Shown here: positions 31,839 through 39,158 of the stretch, in pieces
Layout: each line of letters begins with the position of its first letter
Numbering within the stretch: the first letter of the stretch is position 1
Assembly: GCA_937889855.1 (NCBI GenBank)
Contig: CALBYK010000319.1
Location: 1 to 64,000 of the forward strand
Reading direction: 5' to 3'
Length of the DNA stretch: 64,000 nt
Origin: an uncultured Prevotella sp.
GTDB lineage: Bacteria > Bacteroidota > Bacteroidia > Bacteroidales > Bacteroidaceae
The notes under the pieces: model-generated
The model's database searches: none
What the model saw: the letters and a program-made list of their open reading frames with translations, nothing else
What the model was told of the DNA's origin: nothing
Made by a program: the position numbers and the translations under genes

Positions 31839-31898
31839 CTAGGCTAGATTGCCCCCCCCCTTGACGGGGTGACTCTTGTTTCTTGTAAACTGCTTCAT
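31839..31898 (-). CDS. Leader ORF F with poly-G tract (non-coupling state)
   Basis: This is a 19-codon ORF (MKQFTRNKSHPVKGGGNLA) from ATG 31898, with the strong Shine-Dalgarno AAAAGGAGG six bases upstream and a promoter at 31922-31950. With G9 it stops at 31839, 53 nt before paralog 1. With 10 G it would run to …NPRGVIFWLM and end at TAA 31774-31776, overlapping the TTG start 31786. The good ribosome-binding site makes this leader the best supported of the three. Confidence 0.6.
   Translation of the reverse strand: MKQFTRNKSHPVKGGGNLA
31852..31860 (-). repeat. Poly-G tract F (G9 on coding strand)
   Basis: This nine-G homopolymer lies in leader ORF F, 66 nt before the start of paralog 1. Only 3n+1 lengths couple the leader to the paralog. 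Confidence 0.85.
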
Positions 31899-31921
31899 CC
31901 GCATCCTCCTTTTCTCTCTAA

Positions 31922-31950
31922 AAAATATACTTTAGCCAAAATATATTCAA
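31922..31950 (-). promoter_or_regulatory. Promoter of the tail-tip array
   Basis: On the - strand TTGAAT (31950-31945), 17 bp, TATTTT (31927-31922) stand about 25 bp before the leader F ribosome-binding site. It would transcribe the whole array from its right end. Confidence 0.5.
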
Positions 31951-31983
31951 CTACCCAATAGGGATAGATAGTTGTCTATCACT

Positions 31984-33423
31984 CTATATTTGTACCCAAA
32001 TCAGCACATTTGAATCAGTCGGCTCGGTTTCTTGTATGGCAACCGTCCCGACGTCTGCGGCAAGGTTGTTGAGTGTGACGGTATCAGCCGCAATGTCGGC
32101 ACCAGTGACAGAGCCATCAATAATATTCTTAGAACCGATGCTGTTCTCTGCCATCTTGGCGTTCGTGATGGTGCTGTTGGCGATATTTGTCGCAGTGATT
32201 GTGTTTGCGGCAATCTTGCCGCCTGTGACCGTCGAGTTTACAAGCTTCGTCCCTGTAATTGTCGTGTCGGCGATATCGCCGTTGACAATGGCGCCATCCG
32301 CTATCTTGGCGCTTGTGACAGAGTTATCTGACAGCTTGTCAGTCGTAATCGCGTTGTCGGCAATCATCGCGCCAGTGATATGACCATCCCCAATAGCCGT
32401 GGCGATTGAGACGTCCTTCGTACCATCAAAGCTTGCGGTTCCCTCGACAACCCCTGTGAATGTGAGGTTGCGTGCCGCATCAAGTTTGAGAGCACTTGTG
32501 GCCGCGCCACCTTTGGTGGCGCTCCCCGCGTAATTTACGCCTAGTTTGTCGCTGGTAATGATGCCATCTGGAATCTGCCCCGCCGCAATCTGACCTGTCA
32601 AGTCCGTAAAGTCAGACGCGATGTTGACAGTACCGTCAGCCGTACCGTTGAACACGAACAAAGTCTTGCCGTTCTTCTGTACGGTAAGACCATGCTGCAC
32701 CTTCTCGGCTGTCTCCGCCAGCACGGCAGTTCCAGCCGCGTACTCCTGGTAGCCGTCTTCAGAAGACAGTTTTGACTCGTCAACCACGACATACATCGTG
32801 TTTGTGTCTATCTGCAAGACACTGTCACCAAGCTGGACCTGTGAGTCTGTCAGCGCCAGACGTGCCTTCGAATCGGCCACCTTGACAAGCCTTTCAAGCG
32901 CTCCTTGCGGCAGAACGGATAGTGGCAAAGTACCAGTGGTCACAACAGATGCATCAACCTGCGGAATCGTAATTGACGCGTTGGCACCACCGTTGAAGTT
33001 GGCGCTGCCAGCTGCGGCAGACCCTATCTTGACAGAAATCTGCCTTGAGCTTTGTAACGTCGTGGCGGTTGTGGCATTGCCCTTGACGTCTCCCGTGAAG
33101 AACTGACCACTTGGCACGGTGATGCCCTTATTGACTGTGAGTGCGTTCGTGAACGTGACGTTGGAGGCCACCGTCTGGTCTGCCGAGGCCGTCTTGTCAA
33201 GCTTGTTGTTGGCATTGTCTTGAACTGCCTTGACCGCTTTTGGGGTTGCGGCAGTCATGCCGTTGGCCGCATCAAGCGTACCGTCTGTCGCGTCAGAAAG
33301 CTTGACATCACCCTGAACTTTGTCTGTGCCATCAGGGGCGATATAAACTGGACGGTAGGCATTTGCCTCACTGTCCCAAATCTTAAAAGTGAAGTTTAGC
33401 TTCTTATCTTCGCCATTTGGCAT
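31984..33423 (-). CDS. Tail fibre protein with repeated shaft motifs
   Basis: This 479-residue protein has an ATG start with AGAGGGGAG/GAAGGA upstream. The C-terminal third is made of about ten short repeats of the type ADNAIT(T/S)xKI(A/S)D (about residues 335-450), typical of trimeric fibre shafts. The last residues VGTVAIQETEPTDSNV-LIWVQI are almost the same as the end of the protein at 20431-20928. It is encoded directly upstream of the tip array and could be the fibre to which array products attach (inference). Confidence 0.75.
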   Translation of the reverse strand: MPNGEDKKLNFTFKIWDSEANAYRPVYIAPDGTDKVQGDVKLSDATDGTLDAANGMTAATPKAVKAVQDNANNKLDKTASADQTVASNVTFTNALTVNKGITVPSGQFFTGDVKGNATTATTLQSSRQISVKIGSAAAGSANFNGGANASITIPQVDASVVTTGTLPLSVLPQGALERLVKVADSKARLALTDSQVQLGDSVLQIDTNTMYVVVDESKLSSEDGYQEYAAGTAVLAETAEKVQHGLTVQKNGKTLFVFNGTADGTVNIASDFTDLTGQIAAGQIPDGIITSDKLGVNYAGSATKGGAATSALKLDAARNLTFTGVVEGTASFDGTKDVSIATAIGDGHITGAMIADNAITTDKLSDNSVTSAKIADGAIVNGDIADTTITGTKLVNSTVTGGKIAANTITATNIANSTITNAKMAENSIGSKNIIDGSVTGADIAADTVTLNNLAADVGTVAIQETEPTDSNVLIWVQI

Positions 33424-33446
33424 TTCCTTCTATCTCCCCTCTCTTT

Positions 33447-33746
33447 TTATTGGCTTGCGACATTATAGGCAATGTCAATCGTGCTTTCCCATGGCAAATC
33501 TCTTTCTATCTTGATGTTGATGGAAGACTCGGAAGTCTCATCAAACTCAAGTATGCCCGTATCGTTCACCCTGTATTTTTTGTCGTTAAGGGTGAAGTCA
33601 ACGGGGAGAGCCGTGCCATCTGTCAGCTTCACAGGCTGCCTTTTTGGAATCTGGAAGCCTATATGAACATAAGTATAATCTATCTGCGCTGGAATTGTTA
33701 TCGTCTGCCCAGCTGTAAAAGGCCCCGTATACTGAATCAGCTTCAT
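33447..33746 (-). CDS. Small tail-associated protein
   Basis: This 99-residue protein starts at ATG 33746, the first start compatible with the ribosome-binding site overlapping the preceding gene's end. It is beta-rich (YTGPFTAGQTITIPAQIDYTYVHIGFQIPK). It lies between a baseplate-type protein and the fibre, 10 nt after the former, so it is probably a fibre adaptor. No domain recognised. Confidence 0.6.
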   Translation of the reverse strand: MKLIQYTGPFTAGQTITIPAQIDYTYVHIGFQIPKRQPVKLTDGTALPVDFTLNDKKYRVNDTGILEFDETSESSINIKIERDLPWESTIDIAYNVASQ

Positions 33747-33756
33747 AAGGCTGCAC

Positions 33757-35994
33757 CTACTTCCAAGCTGTGTAGTTCTTAGACCAAAAAGCAGGAATCG
33801 CGTCAGTCTTAAGACCGGAAGTCGGGACAATCTTAAACAAAAGACCCTTGGTGTTAAGGTTTCTCAAATCCGTGTCAGACAACTCCCCTTGTTTGCGAAG
33901 CATGACGTCTCTGCTGCCCGTGTCAGAGATTGTACCAAGATAATACCACGCATACTTATTATAGTCAAACGCATAAAATTCCTTTGACTCGCTTTCTGTT
34001 GGGGCAAAAGTCACAATTTTTTGACTGGTTGCACCACCCGTCAAGCCATTCGGATACGTTGTGTTCAGATAAGAGAGGATGTCTTCCCCTTCCCCAATAT
34101 CAGATTGAGTTAGGTTGAAGCCAACAAGCACGCCATTCTGGTCTTTGATGGTGCCGTAATCTCTCCAGTAGACAGATGTTGACGTCTCGACACCATCTGA
34201 GCCAACAACATTAGCGACCCACTGGACACCGTTCTTGTCCTTACCATTCTTGTCAAGGTCTGCTGCTGTGGCGCGATGTGTCGGGTCATTGAACAGCACC
34301 AAGAGGTGGAAGTCGCTTTGCCGCACAACCATGTCCTGGACGTAATTGATTGGGTCGCCGATAAAGATATTATCGCGTTCGGTGTTATACTTCACTTGTA
34401 AGCGCTTGTCGCTAAGAATGCCTGTATTAAGAAGAATCTTCTCTACAGTCTTCACGTGAAAGTCATTGTCAGACCCCTGCTGCTTTAACGTAATGTCTGT
34501 ATTCGTATTCGTGTGCATTGTGATAACGCCGTCAGTCGTGACGTCTGCACTCGTGATAAGCTTCAGTTTAGCGGGAAGAACAACATTTCCGTCTTTCCCA
34601 ACAGAGGAGTTGACGTGGTGTACGGTTATCTCCCCCGTCTCCTCGTCAATGTAGACATCATCAACCCAATCGAGCTGACGCTTGAGAGGGTCTCCGTAGT
34701 TGAAGTTCATGACAAACGCGCCCGTTGACGTGTTTAGGTCAACGCTTGTGACCCACTTAATCACGTTGTTGTGCTCTTCGTCTACGTTGTTCTTGGTATG
34801 ATAGTAGTGAATGGTGCCATCATCATCAAGAGAGATGGACTTAATCCAATCAAGCGTAGTCACGAATGCAGGTGTGCCATTGTTGTAGTTGACAGTGAAC
34901 ACGCCTGTGTCAGGAGAAAGCGTTGTGGATGTAATCCAGCGAATCTTGCGGCTAAAGACTGTATTGTCGTTGTGGGAGAAGTCAACAGTCAGAGTACCAT
35001 CATCTGCAAGGGTAATCTCATCAATCTTGTTGAAGTCACCGACATACACCATGGCGGGCTTGGGATTAATCTGATTATCGTAGTAATACATGTCAAACAC
35101 AAGAATCTGACGGCCAGCCTTGATATCATCCGCCTGTCCGTCGTACCCAGCAGCCCCAAGTGTCACCTTACCAGAAGTGCCGTCAACGCTAATCGCACTT
35201 GCCGCATAGATAACATCGCTGGAAGTCGGCGTTATTACGCGCAAGTTGCGGATGGCGTCGCCCTTGATGCCTTTAGGAATGCCAAAATCCCAAGAGGAAA
35301 AGAAGGGGTGTGACTTATCATCAGTGCGCTCGACAGAGGTCGTGTCTGCCTGATAATTGCCGCTGGCATTGTACTGCGACACCACGTGCGTGTCATACTC
35401 AAACACAGGATATGGGATAGTAAAACCGACATAATACCATGAGGATTTGTTGCCGTCTGGGGTTCTGATATTGCACCAAGTCCAAGAAATTTCATCAGTA
35501 TAATTGCCATTCTCATCCTTGCCAGGCACAAGAGAGGTGTCGTGAGCCTTGCTGAAGGGGAACGTCACAATTGGCTTGCCAGCCTCGCCATCGTCTAGCG
35601 TGGTCTTGTAGCCCGTAACGTGACCTTGCGCGTCAGTCGAATATCCCGTGGGATAGACTCTCTCCCAATCGTCAGGAATCGCCTTTGTTGACTGATTCTT
35701 CACCTCTTGAATGGTATTCATCTGCATGAAGGGCGTACCAGACATAGGGCCTACGATGTTACCTTTGTAATTTGCGCCACCCATGTCGTTGGTATAGTCA
35801 AGTCCGCGCTGATAAATCTTGCCATTGTCTACAGAGTTCTTGTTCGGCGTATCAATTATGCAATACTCATTATACCAGACGTCAGTAAATTCGTCTCCGC
35901 GCTTAAACGCCTGAACCATGTCCTTGATAGAATCAAAGCGTCCAGACAAGACGAAGCTAACGCCATTGTGGCCTCCGTAAAAACTATCTGCCAA
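33757..35994 (-). CDS. Baseplate/tail fibre protein with beta repeats
   Basis: This 745-residue protein starts at TTG with GGAGGTG upstream. Residues about 350-510 contain four to five repeats of roughly 45 residues with the pattern W(I/V)xS(V/T)xLxxxTGxFxVNxNxGxP. This beta-hairpin repeat is seen in baseplate-attached fibres of Gram-positive phages. The N-terminus (FYGGHNGVSFVLSGRFDSI) probably docks to the baseplate. The C-terminal part is globular. Not further classifiable. Confidence 0.7.
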   Translation of the reverse strand: MADSFYGGHNGVSFVLSGRFDSIKDMVQAFKRGDEFTDVWYNEYCIIDTPNKNSVDNGKIYQRGLDYTNDMGGANYKGNIVGPMSGTPFMQMNTIQEVKNQSTKAIPDDWERVYPTGYSTDAQGHVTGYKTTLDDGEAGKPIVTFPFSKAHDTSLVPGKDENGNYTDEISWTWCNIRTPDGNKSSWYYVGFTIPYPVFEYDTHVVSQYNASGNYQADTTSVERTDDKSHPFFSSWDFGIPKGIKGDAIRNLRVITPTSSDVIYAASAISVDGTSGKVTLGAAGYDGQADDIKAGRQILVFDMYYYDNQINPKPAMVYVGDFNKIDEITLADDGTLTVDFSHNDNTVFSRKIRWITSTTLSPDTGVFTVNYNNGTPAFVTTLDWIKSISLDDDGTIHYYHTKNNVDEEHNNVIKWVTSVDLNTSTGAFVMNFNYGDPLKRQLDWVDDVYIDEETGEITVHHVNSSVGKDGNVVLPAKLKLITSADVTTDGVITMHTNTNTDITLKQQGSDNDFHVKTVEKILLNTGILSDKRLQVKYNTERDNIFIGDPINYVQDMVVRQSDFHLLVLFNDPTHRATAADLDKNGKDKNGVQWVANVVGSDGVETSTSVYWRDYGTIKDQNGVLVGFNLTQSDIGEGEDILSYLNTTYPNGLTGGATSQKIVTFAPTESESKEFYAFDYNKYAWYYLGTISDTGSRDVMLRKQGELSDTDLRNLNTKGLLFKIVPTSGLKTDAIPAFWSKNYTAWK

Positions 35995-36010
35995 AACTTT
36001 TCACCTCCGC

Positions 36011-36946
36011 CTATTCCGAATAAGAATAATCAATACTGAAATTATCTTTATAGTCAACAGCCACGATGCCCAAAGACTTGATTGGGAGGATGCCATCGAC
36101 TTCCCAAAGTCCACTCTTGCCAACGCGGATTTCCTCACCGTTGACGGCCATAAGAAGACCTGGGTGCGACCAGACACCAACTCTATCCAAAGAATTGTTT
36201 GGCCGCATTTCCGTCACAAGATTAGACAGGGAATACAAGGTGTAATCAAAGTCGTCAAGCGGCACATAGCGTCCATATATTGTGGAACCGCTATCACTTA
36301 CCCCCTGGATATTGTAGTCTTCTGCTGTGCGCACCATTTCAATGGTAATCTCAGAGAAATTGTCCTCGACAGGTCTGAAGACCATTTCCGCGTAGCCGAA
36401 GTACTGCCCGGCCTCATGCACCCAAGAGGCAGTGAGAACAATATCGTTGTACTTCTCTGTCTGCGTGTAGGTGGTATTACCGTTTCCAAGATAATATTTT
36501 TTGGTGGCCGCGTCATAATAGATATCATCCTTGACATTTTGAACGCCTGCCTGATAAGTCTTAGGAATCGCAGACTTAACAACACCGCTCGCTGTCTCGT
36601 ACAGAACGACCGTGTAGGCATTCGCAGAGCCGCCGCCGCGCGGGATAGTGATTTGCTTGAGGAATTGGAATTCCTCGGAACCACCCTGCTGCTCCTGTTT
36701 TGTGAGCTTGATGTTAAATGTCAAATTATAGTTCATATCTTGCGGGATTTTCACGCGGAGATAATAGTCCTCGTCTCTTGCCAAAGGACTTGTCGTGTTG
36801 ATCCGCACGTCCTGGAAAGAGGTGTTATCCGCGCTGGTAGTATCGCCCGTCATAGATATCGGCTTGTAGCTTTTGGAGGAGGCGACGCTTGTCACGCAAG
36901 TGCCAGCTCCCTTGAAGCGATACTGCCCAATACTTGTATTCGGCAT
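36011..36946 (-). CDS. Baseplate/tail structural protein
   Basis: This 311-residue protein starts at ATG with AAAAGGAGG upstream. It is beta-rich throughout and contains an ITIPRGGGS loop and a YFGYAEMVFRPVEDNFSEITIEM strand pair. It lies between the hub-like protein and the 745-residue fibre. It probably belongs to the distal tail. No recognised family. Confidence 0.65.
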   Translation of the reverse strand: MPNTSIGQYRFKGAGTCVTSVASSKSYKPISMTGDTTSADNTSFQDVRINTTSPLARDEDYYLRVKIPQDMNYNLTFNIKLTKQEQQGGSEEFQFLKQITIPRGGGSANAYTVVLYETASGVVKSAIPKTYQAGVQNVKDDIYYDAATKKYYLGNGNTTYTQTEKYNDIVLTASWVHEAGQYFGYAEMVFRPVEDNFSEITIEMVRTAEDYNIQGVSDSGSTIYGRYVPLDDFDYTLYSLSNLVTEMRPNNSLDRVGVWSHPGLLMAVNGEEIRVGKSGLWEVDGILPIKSLGIVAVDYKDNFSIDYSYSE

Positions 36947-36979
36947 CCATACCTCCTTTTATCTCTGAAAATCCAAAAG

Positions 36980-36996
36980 AAACATAGTCTATATAT
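36980..36996 (-). promoter_or_regulatory. Promoter-like sequence TAGTATATATAGACTATG
   Basis: It directly follows the terminator of the hub gene and shares TATAGACTATG with 27906-27922. A TTGCCC in the terminator arm could serve as a weak -35 box. Confidence 0.35.
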
Positions 36997-36999
36997 ACT

Positions 37000-37039
37000 A
37001 AAAAAAACGGGCAAGGTTTTACTATTCCTTGCCCGTTTA
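37000..37039 (-). terminator. Terminator after the hub gene
   Basis: A perfect 10-bp stem ACGGGCAAGG / CCTTGCCCGT is followed by eight Ts on the - strand. Confidence 0.92.
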
Positions 37040-37048
37040 GGTTAAGCA

Positions 37049-39145
37049 CTATCTTTGAATCGTGCATTCGTTAGCGGTCACAGACATTACGCTACCCACG
37101 TCTAAAGGCAAGCTGATATTCTGCACCATATAGCTACCAAACGTGCCCGTTACCTTGTCCGCAATTCTTATTCTCGTATTTGGCTCTAGCCAATAGTTCG
37201 GGACAGCGGTCATAGAAATTGTGGTTTGGTATGTCGTGTGCTTGTACAATTCTGCGCAAATGTAATCATACGCGCCGTTGTGATACCCGCCTGTAGAGAA
37301 TGCCTTGAACTCCTCGCCTCGCGTCTGCGCATATGGCTGCCCTGCGTCCATACACTCGCTTCTTAGCTTTTGCAGCTTCTCAGGGTCAGAGTCTTGCAAG
37401 TCAAGATTCAAGAACACGATATTTGGAACATCAGGCTCAAATAGGCAGTTCACATCATCATTGGTCACGACATCTGTTCTGCGGCCAATGTTCGACACGC
37501 TATATTTTCCAAGAGGGCCAGATGAGTCAATGAAGTCGAGATAGTAGTTGCCATCAGTCAAAACCCTTGCCCGTAGGCTCGGGTCTTCCTCCTCGCCCCA
37601 AAATCTTTGCTCTTTGAGGTCATAGATTTGCGGCCAAAATGCCCTAAGTTCCTCAAAGTAATATCCTCTGTCGATGCTGTTGTTTGCCAAGGCGAGAAGT
37701 CCATGGATGTAAAGCTCTGTGCGCCAGTCTTTTGTAATGTAAGGCGAAGCCACGTCATAATACGCCTCAACTTTGACTTCCTTCCAAGAATTGTCGTCGT
37801 CCCACACATAAGCCTTATCGCCAAGCTTATAGACGCTGTTGAACTCACCGTATTCTGGAAGTTCCTGCACCACCACTGGAAATATGCCGCACCGCAAATC
37901 CGTATCAAGCTCACGATAGATAAGAAAGTTGGTGTAAGAGTTCCCTGTCGTTGGCTTAGAGTCTATCGCCAAATGATAGAATACATCATAGGCAACATTG
38001 CTGCTTGTACCTTTCCTCTTTCCGTGAACAATGTAGTCGTTCTTCACTCCGTCATATTGCGGATTCACATTCATGCTAATAATATTGCTCGTGTCAGAGA
38101 AGGTATACTCCTCTTTTGGAATGGCTCTGTCAACCAGATAATCGTTGGCCTTCATGTCGTCAACAAGAATCTTACCTTGGGTGGTGTTGAGGTAATTCCT
38201 GATTTCCCTGAAATGGAACACGCCAAAGCAATCATAGTAATACTCATAGTTGCCAAGATACTGCTTGATTGTATCAAGCGCGTTGGCAACTGTCTGCCCA
38301 GCATTTATTGTAAGCTCTGTGTCATACACGAAATCATCATAGACATATCCAGCATCATCGCCATTGTTTATCTGGATGTAAGAACCAGAAGTTGGCTTGA
38401 CTGTTGTGGGGTTATATGAGAGTGTGCCCGCCTCGGCCTGACCACCATTGGAAACGAGATACAGCGGTGTGTCTCCGCCCCATCTCATTATTCTCTTGAT
38501 TCTTGTGGGAACGTCCTCAATAACAATATTGCTTAACTCCTCACCACCCCAGTGATGCACCACTTCTTGGATGATATTATAGACGAGCACCTTTTCCGTT
38601 ACGTACTCGCCTGTCTCGGACTGGGTGTCTTGCTCATCAAGAATTGTCGTTGACGGAAACGTGCCGCCCACATCGCCATTAAGCATAGACATCTTGTCGT
38701 TGATAGACAAGGATATGTTCAAGGCAGAAGAAGTAGAAGAGTTGCAGGAAAAGGACTTGATGAAAAATACGCCTTGCGGAAACCACAGAATAGGATATTC
38801 CTTGTACTGGTCCGTGTCGTTCTTTATTCCGACTTCGATAAATATCTTCTTATTGACTGCGAAGTCCATGTTCGCGTCCTCGACATTGTACGTTCCAGCA
38901 TCAACCGAGGTGGTCAGGCTGCCGCTCACTCGGACGGCAGAGGAACCGTCCTTGGAAAGAGAACCAGAGACAATCTCGCCCTGAATCTCCTTCAACGGTT
39001 CCTCTGCCCAATTGAGGAGAGTGATTTTGGCATAGCGACGCTGATTGACAAAAGCGTCCAACTTCGATAAAAACTCTCGGCGGGTAACTCCACCTTCTTC
39101 CGTCTCCACATATGAATCCTGTAAATACGGATAAGTTTTTCTCAT
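37049..39145 (-). CDS. Tail hub protein (DUF5048-like)
   Basis: This protein has 698 residues from ATG 39145 (AGGAGG six bases upstream; a GTG one codon earlier is possible). It contains segments seen in baseplate hub proteins of Gram-positive siphoviruses: an N-terminal LDAFVNQRRYAKITLLNW, the central TIKQYLGNYEYYYDCFGVFHFRE (a gp27-like second domain), and the C-terminal MVQNISLPLDVGSVMSVTANE. The hub closes the tail tube and organises the baseplate. It lies downstream of the tape measure, as expected. Confidence 0.72.
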   Translation of the reverse strand: MRKTYPYLQDSYVETEEGGVTRREFLSKLDAFVNQRRYAKITLLNWAEEPLKEIQGEIVSGSLSKDGSSAVRVSGSLTTSVDAGTYNVEDANMDFAVNKKIFIEVGIKNDTDQYKEYPILWFPQGVFFIKSFSCNSSTSSALNISLSINDKMSMLNGDVGGTFPSTTILDEQDTQSETGEYVTEKVLVYNIIQEVVHHWGGEELSNIVIEDVPTRIKRIMRWGGDTPLYLVSNGGQAEAGTLSYNPTTVKPTSGSYIQINNGDDAGYVYDDFVYDTELTINAGQTVANALDTIKQYLGNYEYYYDCFGVFHFREIRNYLNTTQGKILVDDMKANDYLVDRAIPKEEYTFSDTSNIISMNVNPQYDGVKNDYIVHGKRKGTSSNVAYDVFYHLAIDSKPTTGNSYTNFLIYRELDTDLRCGIFPVVVQELPEYGEFNSVYKLGDKAYVWDDDNSWKEVKVEAYYDVASPYITKDWRTELYIHGLLALANNSIDRGYYFEELRAFWPQIYDLKEQRFWGEEEDPSLRARVLTDGNYYLDFIDSSGPLGKYSVSNIGRRTDVVTNDDVNCLFEPDVPNIVFLNLDLQDSDPEKLQKLRSECMDAGQPYAQTRGEEFKAFSTGGYHNGAYDYICAELYKHTTYQTTISMTAVPNYWLEPNTRIRIADKVTGTFGSYMVQNISLPLDVGSVMSVTANECTIQR

Positions 39146-39158
39146 CACCCACCTCCTT

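Noticed and set aside
28003..31898. Diversity-generating retroelement acting on the tail-tip genes
   Set aside because: No reverse transcriptase gene or template repeat pair is visible in the window; variation here is tied to homopolymers.
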